Below are positions 23,608 to 35,003 of a DNA stretch of 64,000 bases, piece by piece. This DNA is from Blastomyces gilchristii SLH14081. Lineage: Eukaryota > Ascomycota > Eurotiomycetes > Onygenales > Ajellomycetaceae. The stretch lies in the NCBI RefSeq assembly GCF_000003855.2, contig NW_003101677.1, positions 686,392 to 750,391 of the forward strand, written 5' to 3'. Positions within the stretch are counted from its first letter, which is position 1; the number at the start of each line of letters is the position of its first letter. The notes under the pieces are model-generated. The model worked only from the letters and a program-made list of their open reading frames with translations. It had not been told where the DNA came from and ran no database searches. Position numbers and translations under genes: made by a program.

Positions 23608-24957
23608 TTAAATACAATTCTGTCCATACGAATCGCGCAGCTGCTCACAATAGTCAATATCAATGCCATATTCTCGCTGATACTTCATGGCTTTCTCCAT
23701 CTTCTCATATTCTGCGGGCACGTCTCCTAGGTCGCTAAAGTCCAGATAGTCACAGGGGGGGTCAGAAATAATTGGAAATAACTCCCATTCGTCCGCCACA
23801 ATCTGCCCCTGGAGGATGTCGTTTGGATGGGTTGGCGGCATTACAGCTTGGATTTTATCCATTGTTTTGAACATTTCAAGCTTCCAGCAGTATGGGATGT
23901 CAATATACCGCTCCATAAGAAGTTCTATTGGAACTCGCGAAACTTGAACTTTGGTCGGTGTTGTCGGACCCGCGACTTCGAATGGTTCTTCGTACAAGGG
24001 AATTCCAGGGTAACAGTCGTCGTGAAGTGGGAGGCCAACAACTTCCGAATCATGCCCCTTTCTCTCTTCCCAATCCGACCCACTTTCGTGCTCTTCTTCA
24101 CATCCCCTGCTATTATATATATCCGTCATTTCACTATCGTCACTCTCCGGTTGAGCATCAGTGCCCATAGTTCCATACTGCAACGCACCGGGGGGAACTA
24201 TGGCCAATTGCCGCGTCTCTTGCGTTCTGGAAGTGTCATACAGCATTACGGGCACCTCCATCGTTGTCACTTGCCGAATCAATTCCTCTTGTTCTTTTGC
24301 GAAGGCATGAAAACGCTGCCTGTATGCCTCAGGAACTGGAATTCTCCCACCAGCCTCGCCCATGCCTGGATCGATTAACCCAGGCGTCAACCCGCGGGTG
24401 GAATTCAAGCTTATATCAATTCCCTTAGCTTGCATTTTCTTCTCTAGCTGCTCTGCGACAATCTTAGTCTGCTTATTGCCAGTCCCCCAGGAAAGAATGT
24501 TGAAAGCCTGACGAAACCTGACCCCTCGCTGTTGGAGCGCGTTGTTGGCTATACGAAAGTCCGGGTGCATACGATCCGTAATATCGTGAAGTTGGATCCG
24601 CCTATCAAGGCGCATCCACGCTTCAACCCGAAACTCTTCCACATTGGCTGATATTCTATCCGGAAGAATGTCAAAGACGCGCAGATCCGGTTCTGAACCC
24701 CAAGGCGATGGCTTCGTAGGCAAGTTGCTCAACGATCTTACTTGAGGGGCCGTCGGTCTAAAAGTGTATAAAATTGCGGGAAGATTGTCAACGGACCATT
24801 CTGTCTGGCCCACCATTGGATCGGTGACGTTCCGGACGTCAGAACGAGACGCTGCACTATGCTGGCGTGGTGGACGTCCTATTTCAAGCTATTAGTACTT
24901 AATGTGCATAATGGTACTCCTAGGTCGGTGATAATTACCTTTAAGCTTCGCCGCCAT
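23608..24957 (-). CDS. Uncharacterised protein, member 2 of a local two-gene family
   Basis: Function unknown. Two exons on the - strand, 24,939-24,957 and 23,608-24,878, give 429 aa. The 60-nt intron has donor GTAATT, a branch-like TACTAAT and acceptor ATAG. The 19-nt first exon (MAAKLK) was chosen because it extends the frame upstream of the first ATG in the long exon and gives KLKGRPPRQ, a GRP core like an AT-hook. A conserved region (about residues 38-140) shares with the neighbour at 19,788-21,655 the blocks NLPAILYTF, FDILPDRIS, EAWMRLDRRI, NALQQRGVRFRQAF and a following Trp. The C-terminal half is acidic (SDDSEMTD, EEEHESGSDWEE) and unlike the neighbour. Duplication followed by divergence of the tails is the simplest history. 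Confidence 0.75.
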
Positions 24958-26585
24958 GTTCCTTTCTCTATTTTTATCGGTACCGTCAACCAGCTTGGGT
25001 ATTCGAATCTATTTCAATTGGGCAAATGGGATCCAAAGCCCTGCTTTTCGTCCGCAATCATTAAGAGGTACAATGTATCAGGAAGTCAATAATGAAGCGT
25101 CTATCGCAAAACCTGCTTCAAGAAGCCGCTCGTATGCTTGAACGAAATGCCTGCTTTCTTTGCTCAAGCAAAAACAAAATAATTGCTTGCTAACACAGTG
25201 GAAGAATTGACTGAGCGAATTGAAGTCTTATGAATGTTAGGCCAAATGAAGGTAAGAAAAAGAGGGGATATTGCCCAACAGAGGGGATTCCAGCTAGGCC
25301 GCCTCCATCGTCAGATAAAAACTAGGAAGATGAGCCTTCTACACAGACCAGTGAAGGAGGTTTACTCCACCAATCCTAGTACACTAGTGGTAGGATGTAT
25401 TCTGAATAGCTGTTGCATTGTTCGACTTTCCCCTCTGAGACCGTTGCCCGCCCCGGTGGCTCTGAATCCTAAGTTTGAATGAACCATTGAATAGTGAATA
25501 TTTGCTCTCACCCGAAACTCAAAGCCCCAACCATACCGCAAACCCGGTTTAATAGATGAGCACACAGATCTGCATTTATTGACGGCACTTTTCTCGAGGT
25601 ACATATACAATGACAGTGCATACACAATAGGCCTTGCTGGCCCTTTTGCAAGGTTCTGCGGATTTTCGAGATTGTGGATGCACTATCCTTTTTAGCGATG
25701 GTAGTAAACCTACATGTACATGTACCTAGACACTTAGATTATCCACTCCCCAACCAAAAGAGTATCAGAGCAGTTTGCCCTTGTCTGAACAGTTTGTAAT
25801 TTTCAACTATCCGCTACTCATTATCGCAATTTCCCATACCTAAGCAACAAGCGGCCAAATTGAGTGTGAAGGAATCGTTTTCCATTACCTAGCTACCTAT
25901 AGTTAATTGCCCAGGTGTGAAAATCGAAAAAAGGCGACATTCAATATCCAATTCACTATTGTGAAAATTCGGGGGCTAGATTTATTTGAAAGCCACTACT
26001 TCGAGAATGAACTAAACCAATGCAGATATTAGATCAATGAATTGTATCTCATATATATATTCTCAATGAAATGTCAAGTCTCGAGGCCAAGGTACATGTA
26101 GTTGCGTTTTTTAAAAGACGACGCCCCTTGGAGCTGGTGTTGCGATCAGAAAGGAAAAAAAGATGGTAGAAGAGAGGGAAACAGAAGATAAGGTTGTTTT
26201 ACATTCTACATTCCACTTCTTTGTACTTAGTCCTTCAACTGTTTCACTCTTGTGTGAATAATCAGGATTCTGCTTCGTCATGTTCAGTTGATAATTTTAT
26301 TGGGTGTGGTGAAGCATAGAGCGGAGGTTACTGTCTATCGCTTAGCGCGGCTATTGTGAATGGATCCCGCAAGTTCCGATCGGGCTAGGCGCCGGGCGAT
26401 CTCTCAACACAGCGGAGTGCTAAACTATCTCTGGCCAATTGACCCGCAGTATGATCCCAGTAGAATAGACCAGGCCACTCAGCAATGCGAAACGCCGTCA
26501 TACGACTCAATGCTCCATTCTAGTTGAGATTACCGTATTTATTGTTTTTATTCTGTGTCTTGTACGATCATCTCTTGAAAGCGCA
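24958..26585. other. Intergenic, divergent promoter space
   Basis: This is 1.6 kb between the - strand uncharacterised gene and the + strand Pop8 gene, so it holds both promoters. It includes an alternating TACATGTACATGTAC stretch near 25,710. Open frames at 25,234-25,625 have no support. No further gene seen. Confidence 0.5.
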
Positions 26586-27161
26586 ATGGCAACTTTATCC
26601 GGAGAAAAGCCCACTCAGGTTTCCAAGAACAATACAGACAGGCAAGCAGAAGCTGCAATCTCGACCAAACGGAAAGCTACCGATAATTCTGCAGTTGACA
26701 GTGGCCTCCCAATCAACTTCACCTCCCGCAAGCCGCCGTGGTCATATCTCAAGCTTCAACTGTACGAAGACCCCGTTCTGTGTTTAGAAAATTGAGCTTC
26801 CAAGATACTAATCTAGCTCTAAATGTTGCACAGAATTACCCAACCAGATCTATCGGCGTCAACATCCTTCGATGCGCTTACGGCACGCACGTATCTTTCG
26901 TCCGCGCTCTCCCAATTCCTCGGTGTATCTGGCACGTCTATATCGATTGATATACTAAAGATCGAAACCATTCCCCCGGGCCTAAATACACTCTGGATTC
27001 GAGTTCCTCGCGACGACTCAGCAGCGGTGGTAGCAGCTGTTAGCTCTTGGGTTGGAGGAGGGGCTCAAACTGGCGCCAATGTGTCCTGGCGGATCCGAGC
27101 GAAAGGTGGTTTTCTGGGTGCGTTAGTGGGAGGGACGGGGAAGGAACTATTCGGACCTTGA
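26586..27161 (+). CDS. pop8: RNase P/MRP subunit Pop8-like protein
   Basis: A small protein subunit of RNase P and RNase MRP, which process pre-tRNA and pre-rRNA in the nucleus and nucleolus. Exons 26,586-26,761 and 26,834-27,161 give 167 aa. The 72-nt intron has donor GTACGA, branch site TACTAAT and acceptor CAG, and the join reads YLKLQLITQPDL in frame. After a Lys/Thr-rich N-terminus (residues 1-45), the Pop8 fold runs from PPWSYLKLQL (about 50-59) through TYLSSALSQFLG and ISIDILKIE to LWIRVPRDDSAAVVAA and the end WRIRAKG...GKELFGP. The Pop8 call rests on remembered fungal homologues, so the family is likely but not certain. The start ATG is preceded by A at -1 and C at -2. Confidence 0.75.
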
Positions 27162-28439
27162 CGCTTCCAAACGGCATATTTTTCCATTGCTTTAGACGAT
27201 AGTGCAAAAATGTTGTGGGCTACGGTCGTAGTTCGGAAACTGCGGGCTTCTAGATAACCGATCATCTGATCGGAATCTGCGGGAGTTAGCTCAAGCTACA
27301 CTTGGCCATGGGAGTCACGATGCTACAAATATTTCGGAAGAAAATGGAGGTTGGTCGTAACGTTGTTCGATCATCGTCAATGGCCATCCGGTATTGAGGG
27401 GAGCTTAGAGCTTTCTCTTTTGGACCTCTTCCGAAATCTCAACTCTAACGTTGCAGATTCCTTCGGGGTTTAGCAACTTCGCCAAGGGTACATGGTACAT
27501 GGTGCAACCAGGACATAACTTGTGGACGAGTATACATGAAGAGGGTGGTTTGGTGTTTTAGGTTGAGGGGCTGGTTGGAGAGGGAAACGGATTCAGGGGG
27601 GAACAGCGGAGAACCTTGAATCTGTAATCCAGTGGGCCGTGCGTATATTTTCTTATACATATAAGTCTTATACTCCCTAGATTGACGGCCTGCCTTTGGG
27701 TGGTTACTATCACTACACCTAAAGGCGGGTAAATCCGCACTTGAATAAAATATATAGGATTGAGATATTACGCCACATGTAGGACCACTGTGCACTATAT
27801 CCTCACAACGTGGCTAAGTTGTAAAACTTTTAGCATTCTATGGTCCTCTTCAACTAACCACTTTTGCCAGTGATGACGAAGACATTGTAGAGTGGTATAA
27901 TAGGATAATAGGTCTCCGACAACCTGCTAGGTCCATTGCCTTACCGTCTCTCATCAGATGGCCATTTTGTATGATTACGATGCAATGTTAATCCATACTA
28001 TATAAAATACGATTTCTTTTCAGTTTCCGATTGATCAGATGTCTATCTTATTCACCTTCTCTTCGTTATTCCGGGTTTCCGGGTTTTCTTTCCTGGTGCT
28101 AACGAGTGAATAAAGTTCTGCAAGATATAGATATGTATATATTTATTAGCACTGGATATGGGCATTCTAAATATTTTGTCGTATCAGAGTAATCGTCATT
28201 ATTTTGGGTCTTCCATCCTGAATTACTCAATTAATTCCGAGACGCCCAAATTTTTACATAGATCATTGTGTTAGTAGCTGCATTGCACTCCGTAGTCTTA
28301 GCTTAAGCTTCACCGTCGACTACCAGATCCAATCAACATCACCCAATGGCAAAATTAACCTTTCGACGGTTCCCATGGTTCAATCCGGAACCTTCGAAAA
28401 CCCTTGAAGTGCTGAAAAATGCGTGCAGCATTCAAACAT
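27162..28439. other. Intergenic region before the tRNA gene
   Basis: This 1.3 kb holds no gene I can support. The - strand frame at 27,445-27,795 is short, has no splice partner and no recognisable motif. The last part is AT-rich, as is common upstream of tRNA genes. Confidence 0.5.
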
Positions 28440-28534
28440 GGGCAATTGGTTTAGTGGTATAATACCCCCTTAGCATCAATTCGACAAGCGAATTAACCTG
28501 GGGGTGGTCCAGGGTTCGATTCCCTGATTGTCCA
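28440..28534 (+). tRNA. tRNA-Ala (anticodon AGC) with 23-nt intron
   Basis: Acceptor stem GGGCAAT pairs with ATTGTCC and discriminator A. The stem has a G3-U70 wobble, the universal alanine identity element. The D arm follows GTTTAGTGGTATAAT. The anticodon stem is CCCCC/GGGGG and the loop, after removal of the intron, is TTAGCAT, giving anticodon AGC. The intron is 28,476-28,498, placed after position 37 as in other nuclear tRNA introns. The T arm is CAGGG-TTCGATT-CCCTG. A T-rich Pol III terminator (TTTTT at 28,539-28,543) follows. Confidence 0.95.
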
Positions 28535-29385
28535 TCTCTTTTTGTTTTTCATATTTATTTATTTATTTATGTTATTTAGCATCTACCAAATTCAGTAAAA
28601 TTTCATGGTCACATTTTTATTTATTTTTTATTTTTTATTGTTTTCCCTATCTTCTCTTTGTTCTCCGAGAATTTTATTGTCAAATTGATCTATATGATTT
28701 TCAAAGCAGCTAGCTAGCTACCTCTGAACGGGTACGGAGGACGCTTTGGGAACTTGTGTCACAACTGCAGCCAGCGGGTTCTGGGGCCCAATGGCAAGGG
28801 CAGCAACCTTGGAAACCGGGGGAAGAAACCTGATCAACCGGAATATTCTGCGGTCCGGGAGCCCGGGGTCTGGTCGTGCTAAACCCCTTCTGGACGCTGC
28901 AATGGCCCAACCCGGAGGCAATCTCGGGATATGATTGGCTAGAGTCGCCGATGGGGCTGAGGGCAAGCAAATGCGGGGAGCGCGTGGCAACAGTGAGAGT
29001 TCGAGGCTTCGGCACACGGGGGTTCCCCCCAAGGGAAGGAGCTGGCGAGCCTCTCGCAGGCAGAGTGGGAAGCCGAGCTGCGGAGGAACTTTGGGCAACC
29101 TGACCTGTTTTCATATTAATATCTGCCAGAGCTTCCTCTTCGTCCTCCGTCCTCTTCGTCCAGTTCTTCTTCCAGCGGCGCGCATTGTCTCTTTTCATTT
29201 TTAATATCTCCTTTCTGCCTCTGTACTCTGTACCATAGCATTGATATCTCTGATATCAAGCTCTGCAGCCGTCAGATAGAGCTGCAGCGTAGACTGTGCT
29301 ATTGACTGGCCAGCTAGCGAAGTGATCCATCTGGAACCTTAGCTTTCTAAACCTAGGTCTTCCTTCTACCCTTCTCATCCTTACA
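28535..29385. other. Intergenic; GC-rich open stretch of unknown nature upstream of GABA transaminase
   Basis: From about 28,720 to 29,190 the sequence is unusually GC-rich for an intergenic region here, and several frames are open on both strands. The longest is a - strand frame of 162 codons starting with ATG at 29,198 and rich in Pro, Ser and Arg. There is no family similarity I recognise. It may be a small lineage-specific gene, an old duplicated fragment or promoter sequence. The last 190 bp are the likely GABA transaminase promoter and leader. Confidence 0.3.
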
Positions 29386-31127
29386 ATGGCCTCCATTTCT
29401 CGATCAGTCGCAGGCTTGAGAGCTCTTCCACGGCTTCAATCGGTACGGTCATTTGCAACCACGCGGCACCTGCGAGCCAGTGCGGCGGCAGACAAGCCAT
29501 TCTTCCCAAACGAGCCTGCTGGACCAACTATGAAAACCTCCATCCCAGGCCCTAAGAATCAACAGGTAGTTGCGGAGCTGTCTGAGGTCTTCGATACTAG
29601 AAGCATTAATATGCTGGCAAATTATGACGTCAGCGCCGGAAACTAGTAAGTTTGAGAATGCGAGCAAGCCTCGACCAGTGAAGTCAATTTTGGATGCATT
29701 ATTTTAACTTGTTTTCCCACCATGTAGTATTGCTGATCTTGACGGAAATATGCTGTTGGATGTGTAAGTTCCTGGCCTTCTAACATTCTCAATTGAGATT
29801 CCATTGCAACCGCCGTCTTGAGTTCGTGGTTCTGAACCTACCTAGATATTCCCAAATCGCCTCAATTGCCGTTGGTTACAATAATCCTGCTTTGATTGCC
29901 GCTGCGAAGTCACAACAGATGGTTAGCTCCTTGGTCAATCGTCCTGCGCTAGGAAACTTCCCATCTCACGATTGGGCATCTATTCTCAAATCCGGCATCC
30001 TCACCGTCGCACCAAAAGGCCTCGACCAGGTGTTCACCGCCACCGCTGGGTCAGATGCAAACGAAACCGCGTACAAGGCTGCCTTTATGTACCACCAGCA
30101 GTTTGTACGTGGTGGCCCTGAGGTTGAATTCACCGAGGCAGAGATCGAGTCCGCTATGTTGAACAAGGCTCCTGGTTCCCCGCCCCTGTCTATTATGTCC
30201 TTCAAAACTGGTTTCCATGGCCGTCTCTTTGGTACCCTTTCCACCACGAGAAGCAAGCCGATCCACAAACTGGATATTCCTGCATTCGACTGGCCTCAAG
30301 CTCCATTCCCGCTTCTGAAATACCCTCTAGAGGAATTTGCTGCAGAAAATGCCGCGGAAGAGAAACGATGCTTGGAGGAAGCTGAGCGTATCATCAAGGA
30401 ATACCATAACCCAGTTGCTGCTATTGTGGTCGAGCCTATTCAATCCGAAGGTGGAGACAACCATGCATCCCCAGCATTCTTCCAGGGCCTGCGCGAAATA
30501 ACCAAGCGACACGACGTCCTCATGATCGTTGACGAGGTGCAAACCGGCGTTGGAGCCACCGGAAAATTCTGGGCCCATGACCACTGGAACCTCCAAACTC
30601 CACCGGATATCGTCACTTTCTCCAAGAAGGCACAGGCAGCTGGTTACTTCTATGGAAACCCCCTCCTTCGCCCCAACAAGCCATACCGTCAATTCAACAC
30701 GTGGATGGGTGACCCAGCTCGTGCGCTTATCTTCCGCGCAATCATCCAGGAGATCGAGCGCTTGGATTTGGTCAACCACACTGCTGCCACGGGTGGCTAT
30801 TTGTATGCCGGCCTCGAGCGCCTAGCGAAGCAATACCCCAACGAGTTCCAGAATTTGAGAGGAAAGGGCCAGGGCACTTTTATTGCCTGGGATAGCCCAC
30901 GGCGTGACGCTGTCCTGGCGAAGGGGAAGAGCGTTGGGATCAACATTGGCGGATGTGGTGAGCGGGCTGTGCGACTTCGCCCAATGTTGATCTTCCAGAA
31001 GCATCATGGTAAGATATTTATACCCTAGTCTTCGTGTGTTGGTAACAGGAACAAAGCTAACATATACCGTGTGTGTGAAATAGCTGATATCCTTCTCGAG
31101 TCGCTGGAGAAGATCGTGAAGTCTTGA
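29386..31127 (+). CDS. gatA: 4-aminobutyrate aminotransferase (GABA transaminase)
   Basis: A PLP enzyme that converts GABA and 2-oxoglutarate to succinate semialdehyde and glutamate in GABA catabolism. Exons 29,386-29,645, 29,728-29,763, 29,846-31,008 and 31,084-31,127 give 500 aa, the family's usual size. Joins read AGNYIADLDG, LLDVYSQIAS and FQKHHADILL in frame. The N-terminus (MASISRSVAGLRALPRLQSV) is Arg/Ser-rich without acidic residues, which suggests mitochondrial import; other fungal enzymes are often cytosolic. Motifs include the VFTATAGSDANE cofactor loop (about residues 155-166), IVDEVQTGVGATG (about 327-339) and TFSKKAQAAG (about 358-367) with the Schiff-base lysine. The second exon is only 36 nt. 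It converges with Spt4. Confidence 0.95.
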
Positions 31128-31704
31128 AGTAATTAGTGTAGGATTTCATTTTTATTTCTTGGTTTAGTACAACGGTAATTTTCTTGGACATGGTTACCTC
31201 ATTTTAGTTTTTAGACGCATTGGGCCTTGGATGTTGTTTTCCCCTATTGGCGATTAATTTTATCTTTCCTTTTTCCCTTCCGCGTTTGTTCTGTGTGTCT
31301 GGTTGTTAGATATCTCAACGCCGCACCAGGAGGCCTTATTGGATGCCTTAATTTTAATTTTGTTTATTTGATGATTTCTGAAACCTATAATTAATTTTCT
31401 GGAGTTAAACGTGTGGTCCAAATATTGTGTTCTGTGACACCAAATCCAGTCATGTCGAATCCGCGGTAAGAATCGAAATTCGGGAGATGCTGTATTCGTT
31501 TCAAAAAGTTCGCCCGTCATACTCAAAACTAAACCAACGCCGTCTATTAAAGAAACAAAAAAGAAAACAATCAAGGTATATCTTCCAAGGGCCGTAAACT
31601 CCAGTCTGAAGAAGACCACCACTTTTTAAATAAATTCCGTCCTACCGTATCAAAATATCCAGACTCCCTCGACGAGAAAGCAAAAAGAGAACAAAAAGGT
31701 TCCA
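31128..31704. other. Intergenic, convergent 3' ends
   Basis: Between the stops of GABA transaminase (+) and Spt4 (-). The - strand frame at 31,260-31,622 has no support. Probably 3' untranslated sequence. Confidence 0.5.
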
Positions 31705-32397
31705 TCAACCCTCCTCATCAACAGAGCTTCCGTCTCTCCTATATGTGACAGAAAGAGTTAATTAGCACACCCGAGAAAGGGAAAAACGCGCAGGCCGATG
31801 GGGATGGGTGGGTAGGGCAGAAAGGAAATGAACACATACGGAACGTATCGGACCCCCGAGTCTTCAAGATCACCCAGGACACCAGGTGGTAACTACACGC
31901 AGAAGAGAAGAAACGTCAGCCGATATCCTTCACCAAATTATCGAAGCCAGAGCAGAAAAAACAGCATTCATCCCCTTATATTTAAGTCCCTTTGACCGTG
32001 ATGTGAATGGTGATGTGATTGGCGTCTCTACTCACCGTTCCCGTAACCTTAACCGCATACGTGCCTGACACATATCCCTCCAACCTCTGCCAGCGCGCCA
32101 CCCACGACGCACGTTGGTCTGCCAGTGTTATCAGCCCCTCGAACACCTGCGATGTGCATTGTTGGATCTTTTCGCCGTTGCCAGCCAAGCCGAGGATGTG
32201 GTCGCAGTTGGGGCAGCCTTCGCGCATGAATTTCTAATAGCGTGGCAAAATTTGTTAGTGACTGCTATTAGAGAAAACGAGAGCGGGCAGAGAAGAGTGT
32301 GTGTGTATGGACGTACGCTGTGTACCTGCACTATGGAGCAGACCATGCAGGCGCGGAGGGATCGCTGTTGACCCGTGGGGACGTAGAAGGAAGACAT
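31705..32397 (-). CDS. spt4: Transcription elongation factor Spt4
   Basis: The small partner of Spt5 in the DSIF complex, which keeps RNA polymerase II elongating. Exons on the - strand are 32,326-32,397, 32,036-32,233, 31,840-31,892 and 31,705-31,738, giving 118 aa, the normal length. The four zinc ligands are visible as CMVC (residues 17-20) and CPNC (31-34). Then come the conserved CTSQVFEGLI, SWVARWQRL and YVSGTYAVKV, and the C-terminal LEDSGVRYVPRDGSS. Each join keeps frame (donors GTACAC, GTGAGT, GTATGT). The last coding exon is only 34 nt. It faces the Ppt1 gene across a 663-bp divergent promoter region. Confidence 0.95.
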
Positions 32398-33060
32398 GGC
32401 GCTCGCTCCTCCTATTCCTCTTGCTCTGCTTTATTTTTCCGCTCCGTTTTATGACGATATGTCGGATAGACTGTTCCACTGTTCCAACGTGTTGTTCCCA
32501 TGTCTGCCCGAACTGACTCTGGAATGGTGTCCGGGATGAAAGTATGCCGCTGTGCTGACATAAGCGATCTGACGCACGGGCCAGGAACCAAAAACGGTCA
32601 CTATTCCCAAAAAGGCCTAGTTGGCATGTGTTCTTGGCGCCGGAAAAAGGCAGGGAACTCTTTTCTTTTTCTCCAAATTCCATCGCTTTCCAATTTGCGG
32701 GACTAGCCAGGGAATCTGTGGAATCGTTTTCCAGACGTTCGTTCAACATACATACAACATACACACATGCGCCTGCACTGCAATCTCAGAATATAACTGC
32801 GCTACAGACCCTATCTGGAGTTAGAGAAACAGAAGTCGCAAAAGATAATCGCATTCGGCTTGTTAAATAACTACCCCACTTGTCGCGTGTTTCCTTCGAA
32901 GAGGTAACAAAAATACGAAATTAAAGGCGAGAGGAGCTCCCACCTCAGATTTAAGTGATAAGATCAAGAAGGAGAGGGTATATAGAGGGAGAAGGGAAAA
33001 AAGACGAGTTTTTACGGTTATAGTTCCCGCTGCTGGACCTACTCTCTCGTCTCGGCTCTG
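32398..33060. promoter_or_regulatory. Divergent promoter region, Spt4 / Ppt1
   Basis: 663 bp between the two start codons. It contains short open frames with no coding support. No specific site was recognised with confidence. Confidence 0.5.
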
Positions 33061-35003
33061 ATGGCGACCACGGACAAGGAGGCTGCTACGGCCCTGAAAC
33101 TACAAGGCAATAAAGCGTTCGCAAGCCATGATTGGATTCAGGCATTAGATTTTTACTCCCAGGCGATTGAGCAATATGATCAGGACCCTTCGTTCTTTTG
33201 TAACCGCGCGCAGGTATGTTTCCGTTTTTCCCTTTTCGGGTGACCTCGCATGCCGTTGCGGCGCCTTATCTTGCCTAATCCGAGTTTTACGGGAGGAGGA
33301 GAGTGCTCAGAAAGTCAAGGATACGTAGGGAAAACCTGCGACTAACTGGGTAAAATTTGAGACGTATAGGTACATATAAAGCGGGAGGCATATGGGTATG
33401 CTGTGGCGGATGCTACCAAGGCAATAGAGCTCGACCCCAACTATGTAAAGGTTCGGAATCGCCGTTTTACCCCCTCTTACACATGCTCGGTCGCGAGGTT
33501 CCCTATTAACCCGTTGAAAATAAAAACAGGCATACTGGCGACGGGCAATCGCGAACACCGCAATCCTTAACTCCCGCGCAGCGCTAAAAGACTTCAAAAC
33601 TGTTGTCCGCAAGGCGCCAAACGACCGCGATGCAAAACTCAAATTGGCAGAATGCGAAAAACTGGTGCGGCGGATAGAGTTCGAGAAGGCCATCGAAGTC
33701 GCGGACCCTCCTTCAGCGTTTGAAGGGCTGGATATTGACGGCATGATTGTTGAAGAGAGCTATGATGGCGTACGATTAGGCGAGTCAATGACGCAGGAGT
33801 TCATTGACGATATGATTGAGCGGTTCAAGACCGGCAAGAAAATTCATAAGAAGTATGCGTTTCAGATTGTGCGGGCCACAAAGGATATCGTTTACGATGA
33901 GCCTACGATGGTGGAGGTTGGGGTTAAGGAGGGGACCAAGTTGACTATTTGTGGTGATACGCATGGTAAGCGCGCTTTTATACCATGATTTTTAACTTCT
34001 GACATTTTCGGGATCACTAGCTAACCAATGAATTCTTGACAGGCCAATTCTTCGACCTCCTCGAAATCTTCCGCCTGAATGGCTACCCCTCTGATACACA
34101 CGCTTACCTCTTCAATGGCGACTTCGTTGACCGTGGCTCCTGGTCCACGGAGGTTGCCCTTCTCCTCTACGCCTATAAGTGGCTGCGTCCGCACAGATTC
34201 TTCCTAAACCGCGGCAACCACGAGACAGACGACATGAACCGCGCCTACGGCTTCGAAGGCGAATGCAAGGCTAAATACAACGAGCGCCTCTTCAAGACGT
34301 TCTCGGAATCCTTCTCCGTATTACCGCTGGCCACATTGATCGGTGATAAGTTCCTCACACTGCACGGTGGTCTGTTTTCTGACGATAAGGTTTCGCTGGA
34401 CGATATTCGGAAGCTGAATAGGCATAATCAGCGGCAGCCAGGCCAATCGGGGCTTATGATGGAGATGCTATGGACGGATCCACAGACAGCGCCTGGGAGG
34501 GGTCCAAGCAAGAGAGGAGTGGGGATGCAGTTTGGACCGGATGTAACAAAGAGGTTTTGTGAGAACAATGGACTTGAGGCAGTCATTAGGAGTCATGAGG
34601 TTAGGATGGAAGGGTATGAGGTTGAGCATGATGGGAGGTGCATTACTGGTGAGTTTATTCCCTTTCTCCCCTTTTTCTTTTTTCTCTCCAGGTCTTCGTT
34701 ACCTCAATTTTCGACGGGTGCGTCGATAGCTTCTGCTTTGCTGACTTTCGTTTCTTCTCCACTTTCAGTGTTCTCCGCGCCCAGGTACTGCGACAGCACG
34801 GAAAATAAAGGCGCGTATATCAACATCGGCCCAGAGCTAAAGCTCGAATTCCATAAATTCGAAGCCGTACCTCATCCCGATATTAAGCCGATGGTATGCT
34901 GAGAAATATACACAACTGCCCCCCATTTCGTGCATTCTTCCACAGTCTGCTAACGCACATTTTTTAGGCATACGCTGCGAATTCGATCATGTCTCTAATG
35001 TGA
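33061..35003 (+). CDS. ppt1: TPR-containing serine/threonine phosphatase Ppt1 (PP5)
   Basis: A PPP-family phosphatase that acts on Hsp90 and client kinases through an N-terminal TPR domain. Exons 33,061-33,213, 33,370-33,450, 33,530-33,965, 34,043-34,648, 34,769-34,893 and 34,968-35,003 give 478 aa. TPR repeats cover about residues 8-110 (LKLQGNKAFASHDW, AVADATKAIELDPNYVKAYW, AALKDFKTVVRKAPND). Catalytic motifs appear in order: GDTHGQ (about 220), GDFVDRG (about 250), RGNHE (about 280), LHGGLF (about 330), RSHEVRMEGYEV (about 405) and ITVFSAPRYC (about 425), so all metal ligands are present. The C-terminus ends AYAANSIMSLM, the autoinhibitory helix typical of PP5, and is encoded by a separate 36-nt exon. 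Five introns all keep frame. Confidence 0.95.
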
